A stretch of 64,000 bases of DNA. Origin: an uncultured Brachyspira sp. GTDB lineage: Bacteria > Spirochaetota > Brachyspiria > Brachyspirales > Brachyspiraceae. The stretch is from NCBI RefSeq assembly GCF_944390845.1, contig NZ_CALXRM010000004.1:1-64000 (forward strand), given 5' to 3'. The notes below the pieces were generated by a model that saw only the letters and a list, made by a program, of their open reading frames with translations, made no database searches and was not told where the DNA came from. Shown in pieces: positions 39,810 to 48,548 of this stretch; position 1 is the first letter of the stretch, and every line of letters begins with the position of its first letter. The translations under genes were made by a program, and so were the position numbers.

Positions 39810-40250
39810 ATGAAAGATAAATATATAGTGTGGGAAAATAAATATAAAGTAGGTTATAAAAGAATAGATGATCAGCATTTAGAATTAATAGAGATTATCA
39901 ATGATTTGTATGCTTGTATGGAAAATAGAGATTCAGAAGATGAAAATTTAAAAGAAGCTTTCAAAGATGCACTAAAAAAAACTGTTGATTATGTAGCATA
40001 TCATTTTTCTTATGAGGAGAAGATAATGCATGCTATAAAATACGGTAAATTACTGGAACATTCTTCATACCATAAAGAATTTACCCAAACTATCTATAAT
40101 TATGTTATGTCTTATGAGAAAGGTTCTTTAAAAGCGATTGATGATTTAGTAAAATATTTAAAAGATTGGTTTTTAAATCATATATTGGTTACTGATAAAA
40201 AATTTATAGCTGAAGTGAAAGAAACTTTACAAAAACTTACAAATGAATAA
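39810..40250 (+). CDS. Bacteriohaemerythrin, copy 1
   Basis: A 146-residue four-helix-bundle protein that binds O2 at a di-iron site. All seven ligands are visible: His23, His65, Glu69, His84, His88, His124 and Asp129. It is a single-domain, soluble form. In anaerobes such proteins store, scavenge or deliver oxygen. Ribosome site AGAGG precedes the ATG. It is first of three tandem paralogues. Confidence 0.93.
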   Translation: MKDKYIVWENKYKVGYKRIDDQHLELIEIINDLYACMENRDSEDENLKEAFKDALKKTVDYVAYHFSYEEKIMHAIKYGKLLEHSSYHKEFTQTIYNYVMSYEKGSLKAIDDLVKYLKDWFLNHILVTDKKFIAEVKETLQKLTNE

Positions 40251-40269
40251 TAAATTTTAGGAGTTTTTT

Positions 40270-40725
40270 ATGGCTAGCAATCAAGAAAAAATAGAATGGA
40301 TTAAATGGGACGATAAATATAAAATAGGTTATAAAAGAATTGATGATCAGCATAAGGAACTTGTAAATATCATAAATGATTTATACGATTGTATAGACTA
40401 TAGTGATTCAGAAGATGATAAATTAAAAGAAGCTTTCAAGAATGTACTTAAAAAGACAGTAGATTATGTCACATATCATTTTACTTATGAAGAAAAAATA
40501 ATGCATGCTATACAATATAGAAAGTTATTAGAGCATTCATCTTCACATAGAGAGTTTACCCAAACTATCTATAATTATGTTTTATCTTATGAGAATGGTT
40601 CGCTTGATGCCATTCATAATTTAGTGAAGTACCTAAAAGAATGGCTTTTAAACCATGTTTTAGTTGCGGATAAAGAATTCGTTATGGAAGTAATAGAGGT
40701 ATTGAAAACGCTTTCAGAACAGTAG
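40270..40725 (+). CDS. Bacteriohaemerythrin, copy 2
   Basis: A 151-residue paralogue with the complete ligand set (His28, His70, Glu74, His89, His93, His129, Asp134). It is very close to copy 1 over most of its length (shared KTVDYV, YEEKIMHAI, EFTQTIYNYV), indicating a recent duplication, with a different N-terminal extension. The gap to copy 1 is 19 bases and has an AGGAG site. Confidence 0.93.
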   Translation: MASNQEKIEWIKWDDKYKIGYKRIDDQHKELVNIINDLYDCIDYSDSEDDKLKEAFKNVLKKTVDYVTYHFTYEEKIMHAIQYRKLLEHSSSHREFTQTIYNYVLSYENGSLDAIHNLVKYLKEWLLNHVLVADKEFVMEVIEVLKTLSEQ

Positions 40726-40747
40726 AACAATAATAGGAGAGTTAAAT

Positions 40748-41221
40748 ATGGATAGTTCAACAGAAGTTTTAGTAAAAGATGGTTGGATTAAATGGGATAA
40801 AAAATTCCAAACAGGCTACAAAAGAATTGATGATCAACATAAGGAACTTGTTAATATCATTAACGATTTGTATAATGTAGGAATGGTTAATGATCTTAGT
40901 AATGAGGAAGTAAAAGTAACCTTTCACTCCATAATAAAAAGAACTATAGACTATGCTACTTATCATTTTTCTTATGAAGAAAAGATTATGGGAGCTGTTG
41001 ATTATAGTTTGGCAAAAGATCATATAGCAAAACATAGATCATTTTCTTTAAAAATAGTTGATGATGTAAGCAGATATGAAAATGGTGATGATCTAGCAAT
41101 TGGAGATTTTCTTGATTTTTTAAAGAATTGGCTTTTACATCACATAATAGTAGAAGACAAAAAATTCATAGCTGAATTAAAATCAACTTTACAAAAGATG
41201 TATGAAGATGAATTAAATTAA
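40748..41221 (+). CDS. Bacteriohaemerythrin, copy 3
   Basis: A 157-residue, more diverged paralogue that keeps all iron ligands (His31, His73, Glu77, His92, His96, His132, Asp137). The helix between the third and fourth His differs from copies 1 and 2 (MGAVDYSLAKDHIAKH), so affinity may differ. It ends 22 bases before the convergent sirtuin gene with no obvious terminator in the gap. Confidence 0.93.
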   Translation: MDSSTEVLVKDGWIKWDKKFQTGYKRIDDQHKELVNIINDLYNVGMVNDLSNEEVKVTFHSIIKRTIDYATYHFSYEEKIMGAVDYSLAKDHIAKHRSFSLKIVDDVSRYENGDDLAIGDFLDFLKNWLLHHIIVEDKKFIAELKSTLQKMYEDELN

Positions 41222-41243
41222 ATATTAATTAATCAATACTTCA

Positions 41244-41975
41244 TTACAAATATTTTTCTATTTCGGTAAATGCTACACCAGCCTTTTCTGGTATATAAAT
41301 ATCAACTATAGAGTTTGTGAAGTTAGAAGGTTCAGGATTAATTTCCATAATTTTAGCCCCTGATCTTTTAGCGATATGAGGTATCTGAGCAGCAGGCATA
41401 ACTTCTCCGCCTGTACCTATTATAATAAATAAATCACTTTTCTCAGCATCTTCTATTGAGCTATTAAAATCTAAAGCAGGCAATTGTTCACCAAAGAAAA
41501 CAAAAGCAGGTTTCAAAGTAGCAGAACATTTTTCACAAGCAGGAGGATCCATAGCTAATATTTCTTTATTAATTTTATATCTAGTTTTGCATTTCATACA
41601 TATAGCATATTTAGCTGTACCATGAAGCTCATAAACTATTTTACTTCCAGCCTCTTGATGAAGATTATCAATGTTTTGAGTAATTACACTACGCATTATA
41701 CCCATTTTTTCCAAATTGGCCAAAACTATATGTGCCTTATTAGGCTTAACATCAGTAATAGGATCATAAAAAACTTTCTTCAATGATTTCCAAGATTCTT
41801 TTTGATGCTTTACAAAATATGATATTTCAGCAAATTGACTTCCATGCTTCTCCCAAAGACCGTTAGGACCTCTGAAAGGAGGAACACCGCTTTCAACACT
41901 TATACCAGCACCTGTAAATGCTACTACATATTTTGATTCTTTTATTGTTTGAGCTATTGATTTATAATCTATCAT
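41244..41975 (-). CDS. cobB: Sirtuin NAD-dependent protein deacylase
   Basis: A 243-residue Sir2-family enzyme. GAGIS (22-26) and the NAD-binding TQNIDNLH (99-106), catalytic His118 in ELHG, and the zinc ligands Cys126/Cys129 and Cys147/Cys150 are present. It removes acyl groups from lysines using NAD, linking protein acetylation to energy state. It is single-gene on the minus strand. Whether it prefers acetyl or longer acyl groups cannot be told. Confidence 0.93.
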   Translation of the reverse strand: MIDYKSIAQTIKESKYVVAFTGAGISVESGVPPFRGPNGLWEKHGSQFAEISYFVKHQKESWKSLKKVFYDPITDVKPNKAHIVLANLEKMGIMRSVITQNIDNLHQEAGSKIVYELHGTAKYAICMKCKTRYKINKEILAMDPPACEKCSATLKPAFVFFGEQLPALDFNSSIEDAEKSDLFIIIGTGGEVMPAAQIPHIAKRSGAKIMEINPEPSNFTNSIVDIYIPEKAGVAFTEIEKYL

Positions 41976-42042
41976 GATACTACCCTAATGTTTTTTATAT
42001 TATAAATTATATAATGATAATATCTTTTTTGCTATATTCTAA

Positions 42043-42999
42043 TTAAAAAAATTTACTTTTAAATTTATCTCTCAATTTTTTTATAGGTATCCACCATGCT
42101 AATTTCTTAATAAAATTTTTATACATTAATAATTTATCCATTAAATCAGATACATCTTTAGAATTATTTTTATATTGTTTTAATAAAATTTCTGTCAATT
42201 CTTTATAATCTTTAAACCAAGGAGTACTCATATAATGTTGCCAGTAATAATTAAAATATATTGAGCCTACAGATATAGATTCTTCATCCCAAGGCTTATA
42301 ATATATATAATGTATTATACTTTTCTTATTAGCTTCTATGTAATCATCCATAGATATTCCTAATGGTTTATTATTAATCATTGGGAAAAAATTCCATTTT
42401 TTATCTATAATCTTTACTTTTCCCTTTAATACATCATTCAATAAATCTTGATCTAAACACCCATAATTAATATAATTTTTATTATAATACTCACAAAAAA
42501 CTTCTTCTATATTTGACTCTTTCCATAATTTATTATTAATCATCAAAACACCAGCATTAAAATAACCTTCTTCTCTCCAATCTTCTTTGCATACCAATGC
42601 ATAATAATTTTCTATATCTATTTCAAATAATTCTCTCAAACTTAAATTTACAATCACATCACAATCCAAATATAATATTTTGTCTACATTTGGAATAATA
42701 CTTGGAATTGATAATCTATAAAAAGTAGCAGGGCTCCAATTTTCAGAATTACTTTTTAAATACCAAGTTTCATATTTTTTTATATCTGGTGTATAAAAAT
42801 AAATTTCGCAATTCTTTATATTTTTTAAAGATAATAAATTATCTTTATTTTCTTTAGATATACCGCCATCTAATAAATGAAATACTATTTCTTCATCATC
42901 TAAACTATTATTTAAAATAGATACCATTGCTGTACCCATATATTTAGAATATTCATCATCGCTTGCTAAACAAATATTCATTTTTAATTTATTACTCAT
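42043..42999 (-). CDS. Glycosyltransferase family 8
   Basis: A 318-residue LPS-type galactosyl/glucosyltransferase. The N-terminal NICLASDDEYSKYMGTAMVS and the metal-binding LDCDVIV (DxD, near 110-116) are typical of GT8, as is a FNAGVLMIN segment. The C-terminal 60 residues are Lys-rich with Trp (KKLAWWIPIKK) and may associate with the membrane, as in LPS core transferases. It probably acts on the lipo-oligosaccharide. Isolated on the minus strand between the sirtuin and rex. Confidence 0.88.
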   Translation of the reverse strand: MSNKLKMNICLASDDEYSKYMGTAMVSILNNSLDDEEIVFHLLDGGISKENKDNLLSLKNIKNCEIYFYTPDIKKYETWYLKSNSENWSPATFYRLSIPSIIPNVDKILYLDCDVIVNLSLRELFEIDIENYYALVCKEDWREEGYFNAGVLMINNKLWKESNIEEVFCEYYNKNYINYGCLDQDLLNDVLKGKVKIIDKKWNFFPMINNKPLGISMDDYIEANKKSIIHYIYYKPWDEESISVGSIYFNYYWQHYMSTPWFKDYKELTEILLKQYKNNSKDVSDLMDKLLMYKNFIKKLAWWIPIKKLRDKFKSKFF

Positions 43000-43198
43000 A
43001 AAAACTCCTAAATAAAATATAATAAACCTTGATTATAACATAATATAAAATTTATTCATTAATATAATTTTATATACTATAGTTTCATAATCAATTAGGA
43101 ATTTTTTTTTAATAAATAAAATATTATAAAAAATATTATTAATGTTCTTAGTTCGTATATAATATACAATAAAATAGACATTCTATATTAATATTTTA

Positions 43199-43226
43199 TT
43201 GACAGACAACTTTATTATGTTATAAT
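43199..43226 (+). promoter_or_regulatory. Promoter of rex
   Basis: TTGACA (43199-43204) and TATAAT (43221-43226), both consensus, with a 16-base spacer and a leader of about 45 bases. No obvious Rex operator (TTGTGAA-type palindrome) is seen here. Confidence 0.8.
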
Positions 43227-43277
43227 ATATCCATATTAATTGTTTATAAATACAAAAAAATAGTTTAAGGATATATT

Positions 43278-43934
43278 ATGATTAGTAGAACACAAATTAT
43301 GCGTCTATTAAAATATAAAAATGCTTTAAGACGCATGAAGAGTTTCGGATTTATAAAAGCATATTCTAATAATCTTGGAGATGCTATAGGTATAACATCA
43401 GTTCAAGTTAGAAAAGATTTTTCACTATTTAACATCTCGGGTAATAAGAAAGGCGGATACAATATCGATGATCTATTGGAACAAATAGACAGTATTTTGG
43501 GAAAACAAATTTCTCATAACATCATATTGGTCGGATATGGTAAAATAGGTAAAGCATTGGTTAATTACAGAGGTTTTGAAAGTGAATCTATAAAAATAAT
43601 AGCTGCATTCGATCATAACCCAGAAAAAATTGATAGAAATGCCCCTACTCCAATACTTCCTATAGAAGAATTAAGAGATTTCATTATTCAAAACAAAATC
43701 GAAATAGCAATATTAACTGTACCAGATTTAGAGGCTCAAAGAATGTTTGATGTTATATGTAATGCTGGTATTAAAGGTGTTTTGAATTTTGCACCTATTA
43801 AACTTTTAGAAAGACCTGATTGTATTATTAACGATGTAAATATTGCAGATGAAATTGAATCATTATTCTATTTCATTAACGATGTAAAAGAAACTTCAGG
43901 CCATAAAAAACATAAAGAGAAAGCTGAAAAATAA
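43278..43934 (+). CDS. rex: Redox-sensing transcriptional repressor Rex
   Basis: A 218-residue repressor with an N-terminal winged helix (DAIGITSVQVRKDFS) and a Rossmann domain (VGYGKIGKAL, near 86-95) that binds NADH. When the NADH/NAD ratio rises it leaves DNA and derepresses fermentation genes. Candidate targets here include the alcohol dehydrogenases at 55270 and 60532, though I could not find a convincing Rex site in front of them. Ribosome site AAGGA precedes the ATG. Confidence 0.93.
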   Translation: MISRTQIMRLLKYKNALRRMKSFGFIKAYSNNLGDAIGITSVQVRKDFSLFNISGNKKGGYNIDDLLEQIDSILGKQISHNIILVGYGKIGKALVNYRGFESESIKIIAAFDHNPEKIDRNAPTPILPIEELRDFIIQNKIEIAILTVPDLEAQRMFDVICNAGIKGVLNFAPIKLLERPDCIINDVNIADEIESLFYFINDVKETSGHKKHKEKAEK

Positions 43935-43968
43935 TTTAAAAAATTATAAGGCTATTTATAAAAATTGT

Positions 43969-44200
43969 GAGGCTCTGGTAAGTTTACTTAACAGAGCCTT
44001 TGCTGTAGTTATGCAGAGCTAATGAACAATTTTTATTAGCAAAATACTGGAATTAAAATATAAAAAGCGAGTTGAAGCCGGCTAGTGATTTTACTCATAG
44101 CTTATTATAGGGCACACAAGGCGGACTTCGTCACGAGCATAACAATTATAATAAAAAAGAGACTGTTTAATAAAAAACAATCCCTTTTATTTTTTATTCA
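43969..44200 (+). repeat. Hairpin cassette after rex, diverged relative of the eno tandem unit
   Basis: AGGCTCTGGTAAGT (43970-43983) pairs with ACTTAACAGAGCCT (43986-43999) and is followed by modules also found in the eno repeats: AATTTTTATTAGCA, AAGCGAGTTG, GCCGGCTAGTGA, TCATAGCTTATT and GAGCATAACAAT. A weaker stem near 44160-44190 with a T run serves as terminator between the convergent rex and ankyrin genes. Confidence 0.65.
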
Positions 44201-44218
44201 ATTTCTATTCAATATGCA

Positions 44219-45325
44219 TTATTTTTTATAAGCCAAACTAGCTCTAGTCAATAGATCAACAACATCAGTGTTTCCATTTTCCATAGCATACATTAAAGCT
44301 GTTTTACGGAACTTATCTAAAGTATTTAAATGAGCACCTGCATTAATCAAATATTCTACTGAAGCATAATCTCCATTTTCAGCAGCAAACATTAAAGCTG
44401 TTTTTCCGTCATTATCAGCAATATTCAAATCAGCTTTATTCATTATCAAAGAATTTACAGCCTCACTTTTTCCAGCAATAGCAGCCCATATTAAAGCTGT
44501 TCTTCCGTCTCTCATCTTGAAATCGATATTAGATTTTCCAATGAATAATGATGACATAACATCAGTTAAGCCTAATGTAGAAGCCAAAGCAAGAGGCGTA
44601 ATATTACCATAAGGGCCGTAAGTAGCTACTATATTAGCGTCAGCACCTCTTTCTAATAAAAGCTTAGCAACTTCATTATTTCCTCTAGCTATAGCATAGA
44701 ATAAAGCATTAGCACCATATTCATTTATATAATTAACATCACTTCCTTTATCTAAAAGAAGTCTTACTATCAAATCATGATTGTTATAAGAGGCAACCAT
44801 TAATGGTGTCATATTATAATCTATACCATCACCATTACCGCTTCTGTATGTGCCTACAATCTTCAAATCTGCTTTGGCATTAACAATCATTTCTACTATA
44901 CTATAATAACCCTTACCAGCAGCCTGAAGAAGTGCTGTAGTGCCTCCATTTATTTTTATGTCCGGATCAGCATTCTTAGCTAGTAAATAAGAAACTATAT
45001 CAACATATCCGGCATCAGCAGCATAAGTTAAAGCTGTTTTACCATGAATACAAGTAAGATTAACATTAGCATTTTGAGATAATAGTAATAATACAATATC
45101 TTTATAGCCTTTTGATGCAGCCTTAATTAAAGCATTATGTCCTTGATTATCTCCAAAGTTTATGAAGCTTGAAACAGAACCTTGTGATATTAATTTTCTT
45201 ACTCCATCTGCATCGCCTGTATTTGCATAATCTAATAATTGATCCAATCTGCCTGTGTTCGGAGTTTGGGCAAACAGTGCAAAAAATATATTTAAAAATA
45301 TTAAAGCAAAACTTAAATAACGCAT
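44219..45325 (-). CDS. Secreted ankyrin-repeat protein
   Basis: A 368-residue protein with an N-terminal signal peptide (LSFALIFLNIFFALFAQT) and about ten ankyrin repeats that fill the rest (for example GKTALTYAADAGYVDIVSYL and YGANALFYAIARGNNEVAKL). The start at 45325 is preferred because AAGGAAG lies before it; an upstream ATG would bury the signal peptide. Expected to be periplasmic or surface exposed and to bind other proteins. Stands alone and converges with rex. Confidence 0.85.
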   Translation of the reverse strand: MRYLSFALIFLNIFFALFAQTPNTGRLDQLLDYANTGDADGVRKLISQGSVSSFINFGDNQGHNALIKAASKGYKDIVLLLLSQNANVNLTCIHGKTALTYAADAGYVDIVSYLLAKNADPDIKINGGTTALLQAAGKGYYSIVEMIVNAKADLKIVGTYRSGNGDGIDYNMTPLMVASYNNHDLIVRLLLDKGSDVNYINEYGANALFYAIARGNNEVAKLLLERGADANIVATYGPYGNITPLALASTLGLTDVMSSLFIGKSNIDFKMRDGRTALIWAAIAGKSEAVNSLIMNKADLNIADNDGKTALMFAAENGDYASVEYLINAGAHLNTLDKFRKTALMYAMENGNTDVVDLLTRASLAYKK

Positions 45326-45472
45326 CTTTAATTCTTCCTTAAAGTATAGAATTTTAGCTATTATCAAATTTCGGAATAAGATATATTAATTCTTAATAGT
45401 TTATGATTTATTTTTTACTATTATTTCTATAGGTTATTTAATTGAATTATCATTAATAATATATATTTGCAA

Positions 45473-46153
45473 TTAAATAGAATGTAAATAGTATTTATAA
45501 AGATCTTTTTTAGTAGAATATAAACTTACTCCCTTTATAGGGCTTATTTTTAAAGTTATTGTGGCAAGTTTTATCTTTCTACTATTATCTATTATCAAAT
45601 AACTTTCTCTAACAGCTTTTATTATATTCTCTGTTATATTATTTAAATTACTATAATCTCCCCTACTCTCTTTTATATCATAATCAATATTATTGTTTTT
45701 TAGTATCTTAAAAAAATTATTCTCAGTAAAACGGCTTGTAAATATTATAAGCTCTAAACTATTATTCTTATCATTTACAAGGCCGCTTAAAATATTATTA
45801 TATTCTACTATTATCAAATCAGTATCTCTGGCACTATCTTCATTCTTCCTTTTACATTTAGAAAATACATCAGCTATACCTACTCTATTTTCTTTAAATA
45901 CTTTTTTCTTTTTATTCTTATTAATAAGAAAATCAGTATTCTTATAATCTATATCAAAGCTGTCAGCAATTATTTTCCAGAACTCGCTTCTTTTACTTGA
46001 ATAATACCATGCATTTTCTTTTTCAATTTCGCTTAATTTATTAAACTTTTCTATATTGGAATATAAAGGCACTGGAAAAGTACCAAGTATTAAAATCTTC
46101 ATTCCATCAGGGAAAAAATTAGTATCTTCAAATAAATGCTTTTCAATATTCAT
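45473..46153 (-). CDS. Uracil-DNA-glycosylase-superfamily-like protein
   Basis: A 226-residue protein whose start (KILILGTFPVPLY, then YYSSKRSEFWKII) follows the pattern of the UDG-like superfamily: a GTFP/GSMP loop that activates water, then a Tyr-Tyr and Phe-Trp segment. The usual catalytic Asp or Asn in that loop is not obvious and the C-terminal His motif is not clear, so activity as a DNA glycosylase is uncertain. The ATG overlaps the end of the upstream small membrane gene by four bases (ATGA), implying co-translation. Confidence 0.55.
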   Translation of the reverse strand: MNIEKHLFEDTNFFPDGMKILILGTFPVPLYSNIEKFNKLSEIEKENAWYYSSKRSEFWKIIADSFDIDYKNTDFLINKNKKKKVFKENRVGIADVFSKCKRKNEDSARDTDLIIVEYNNILSGLVNDKNNSLELIIFTSRFTENNFFKILKNNNIDYDIKESRGDYSNLNNITENIIKAVRESYLIIDNSRKIKLATITLKISPIKGVSLYSTKKDLYKYYLHSI

Positions 46154-46422
46154 TTTTTTACTATTAAAATAATTAAAGAGCCTATCATTATTATAATCCC
46201 TAAAATACCTGTAATTATTCTAACACCCATTTCTCCAAATAATTCATATATAGAAATCATAAAATTTGAACTATTAGGGTTTAAAAGGAAATTCCATTTA
46301 AAAACAGCGGCAAGAAGAAATAAAAGTCCTACTAATATTCCTAATATAAAAGGGAATTTTTTTATATAAGGTTCCATATTTTCCATAAACTTTATATAAG
46401 TATTACTGACATTATTATTCAT
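46150..46422 (-). CDS. Small two-helix membrane protein, Imm17-like
   Basis: A 90-residue protein with two hydrophobic helices (about 24-42 and 68-88) joined by a segment with KWNFLLNP and an Arg in GVRIITGI. This is similar in size and plan to the Imm17 family of small membrane proteins, some of which occur in toxin immunity loci. No toxin is recognisable beside it. It overlaps the UDG-like gene by four bases and follows the DUF4234 gene, so the three are likely one operon. Confidence 0.5.
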   Translation of the reverse strand: MNNNVSNTYIKFMENMEPYIKKFPFILGILVGLLFLLAAVFKWNFLLNPNSSNFMISIYELFGEMGVRIITGILGIIIMIGSLIILIVKK

Positions 46423-46443
46423 ACAACTATTTTTTATATTTTT

Positions 46444-46950
46444 TTAATATTTTAATCTGCTTTTGTCTTCTTGTTTCCAAATATTATTAAGCTTATCCTG
46501 CATTATCAATGATGAAATATTTACTATAAAAATAAAACTAGTAGGTAAAACTCTAACAAAAAAAATCAAATCCTCTGTGTTTATAGGAGGATCATTTAAT
46601 GCAATTAATAAAATAATAATATTGAGTATCAAATTAAAGAAATAAATAAATGCAACTGCCAAATCTATAAGTACAAGCATCATGGTTTTATTTTCAGTAT
46701 TATTCATACCAACTTTTAAAGGCATTTCTTTATAAACAATATTTCCGTATTTATAATACCAATATTTAAAATACAATCCTCCTGTAACTACTCCAAGTAA
46801 AATTTCTAGGGTAGGGTTAAGGTCATCTCTTTCAGTAAACTTTTTTATTTCAGATGAAGTTTGATATACCCAATAAATATAATACCAACCGCAAGTGATT
46901 ATATTCAATACAACCATTATAGGTATTTGTCTTATAGTGCCTTTTTTCAC
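46444..46950 (-). CDS. DUF4234-type membrane protein
   Basis: A 168-residue protein with about four membrane helices. The N-terminal RQIPIMVVLNIITCGWYYIYW and a central GGLYFKYWYYKYG are characteristic of the DUF4234 family, whose function is unknown. First gene of the apparent minus-strand operon with the Imm17-like and UDG-like genes, 21 bases upstream of the former. Confidence 0.7.
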   Translation of the reverse strand: MKKGTIRQIPIMVVLNIITCGWYYIYWVYQTSSEIKKFTERDDLNPTLEILLGVVTGGLYFKYWYYKYGNIVYKEMPLKVGMNNTENKTMMLVLIDLAVAFIYFFNLILNIIILLIALNDPPINTEDLIFFVRVLPTSFIFIVNISSLIMQDKLNNIWKQEDKSRLKY

Positions 46951-47136
46951 AAATCAATCCAAAGAATATATTGTACTTGCGAATTCTCGAAACTTTCTAT
47001 TTTTTGTTTAACGAATTTAAAAAATTTATTTTAATAAATGTCTGCAGGAACAAATCCAGCAGACAATAATTTCAATATAAAAAGAGTAGGGGAGTGATCA
47101 TCACTCCAAATAATAAAATAATTTTTGATAAGCTTA
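46951..47136. other. Spacer with a stem-loop
   Basis: TGTCTGC (47039-47045) and GCAGACA (47059-47065) form a seven-base stem with a 13-base loop. There is no T run, so it is not a typical terminator. The rest is non-coding. Confidence 0.4.
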
Positions 47137-47345
47137 AAAATTTTCAGTATATACCTAAACAACTATATTTTGTCAAAAGTAAAGTTATATTTTTGTTTTG
47201 ATATCTGGGGCTTTGCCCACCGCTCTGCGTGCTTACGCAATACCCCAGTTCTTTTACCGAGTAGGTGCCTTGTTACGGCAGGCAGAGCGGTGGGCAAAGC
47301 CCTGCAGATATTTAAAATTTAAAAAATTATTTTTGACAAAATATA
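47137..47345 (-). repeat. MITE-like dispersed repeat, copy 2, abutting the PP2C gene
   Basis: It opens with TTTTCAGTATATACC and TATATTTTGTCAAAAG, and ends with TTTTTGACAAAATATATT touching the stop codon of the phosphatase gene. The ends are inverted copies of each other, and the interior is GC-rich with CCCCAGTTCTTTTACC and GGCAAAGCCCTGCAGAT. The outer 40 bases are the near-perfect reverse complement of the outer end of the copy at 48197-48516. The open frame spanning 47125-47322 is not a gene. Confidence 0.75.
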
Positions 47346-48086
47346 TTATTCAAAAATATTAAATAATCCTATAGCACTTACATTATCGTTGCTGTTTTCT
47401 GATAACGTTTTTAATTTATTCAAAGCTTCTTCAGTACTTTGACAATTCATTATATCATTAATGCCGGCTTCTGCACTCTCATAATTCTCTGATAAAAGAT
47501 CAATCATAGAATTACTTGCTATAAAATAATTATAATTTTTATTTCTTCTTGCTCCCTCAATAGTTATATAATGTCCGCCTCCGGCACAAGCACAATTTTC
47601 TAAAGCATTGCCGTTAATATGATCTCTGCTTATTTGAATAGCTCTGTTTTTATTTACTGCGAAAACTTTTGAATCTCCAGCATTAAATACAAATGCACCT
47701 ACAAATTTATGGCATATTACTCCAGCAATAGATGCACCTGCCATAGATTTATCTTTGTCATCTGCTGATTCTCTTGCAGCTACAACTTCCAATTTTACAA
47801 AGTTATGCATTATCCAATTTGTAACTTCCTGCTCTCCAACAAGTTCGAGCAAATCTAAAAAATTCTCATTGTAAACGTCTATAGATAATTTTGAAGCAAA
47901 TGTATCTCCAAGTCCGTCAGCTACTAGAGCAATTGATGTGCCTTCTATGTCATTTATGAAATGGGAATAATTATTTTGCTCGTTTATAAGAATAGGGTTG
48001 CCTGATATTGACTCTCCGTTAAAAAGAATTGTATCAGTATTTATTTTTGTATTAGAACCTTTATTTGTAAAAGTAAATATATTCAT
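47346..48086 (-). CDS. PP2C-family protein phosphatase
   Basis: A 246-residue PPM/PP2C-type serine/threonine phosphatase. The metal-binding motif VADGLGD (near 56-62), GDSKVFAV in place of GDSRAY, and a C-terminal DNVSAIGLF corresponding to the DN(I/V)T metal ligand are present. It would reverse protein Ser/Thr phosphorylation. No partner kinase is adjacent. The gene sits between two inverted copies of a MITE-like repeat, so it may have moved as a unit. Confidence 0.8.
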   Translation of the reverse strand: MNIFTFTNKGSNTKINTDTILFNGESISGNPILINEQNNYSHFINDIEGTSIALVADGLGDTFASKLSIDVYNENFLDLLELVGEQEVTNWIMHNFVKLEVVAARESADDKDKSMAGASIAGVICHKFVGAFVFNAGDSKVFAVNKNRAIQISRDHINGNALENCACAGGGHYITIEGARRNKNYNYFIASNSMIDLLSENYESAEAGINDIMNCQSTEEALNKLKTLSENSNDNVSAIGLFNIFE

Positions 48087-48196
48087 AGTTAATCCTTATT
48101 ATTAATAAATATTTATTTCTAATAATAAAATATTATAAAAATTAATCAAGAATAAATTTAATAGGGTAGGGGAGGAGTAACATTAAATTTTTAGTA

Positions 48197-48516
48197 TATA
48201 CTGAAAATTTTTAAGTTTGTCATTTTTTTATTCAACTTTTTCCCGCCGCACACGCTCTGCGGACTTCGTCAAAGTTGCAAAAAGTGCAAGGTATAAAATT
48301 AGTACTAAATCATACTAAAATTGTTTTACATGTAATATAAACTATTAATTTAAGCTAAAATATAGCCCTTCGCGAAGCGTATCCGAGCTTGTCGAGGATA
48401 TAAGCTTCTTTGGGGCACCAAAAGAAGTGGGGTGCGGGGCAAAGCCCTGCAGATATTTAAAATTTAAAAAAATTATTTTTGACAAAATATAATTGTTTAG
48501 GTATATACTGAAAATT
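48197..48516 (+). repeat. MITE-like dispersed repeat, copy 3
   Basis: Starts TATACTGAAAATTTTTAAG and TTTGTCA (48216-48222), and ends TTTTTGACAAAATATAATTG plus TAGGTATATACTGAAAATT. Long internal segments are shared with copy 1 (for example the GCAAGGTATAAAATTAGTAC region), and the right third is shared with copy 2. One block (TTCGCGAAGCGTATCC...GAGGATATAAG) sits at a different place and strand than in copy 1, so the family is mosaic. Confidence 0.75.
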
Positions 48517-48548
48517 ATTTTAACATAAATATATAGTTTTTATCAAAA

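Noticed and set aside
47125..47322. Open frame of 65 codons on the plus strand
   Set aside because: It spans the GC-rich dispersed repeat and part of its inverted end, so the reading frame is incidental.
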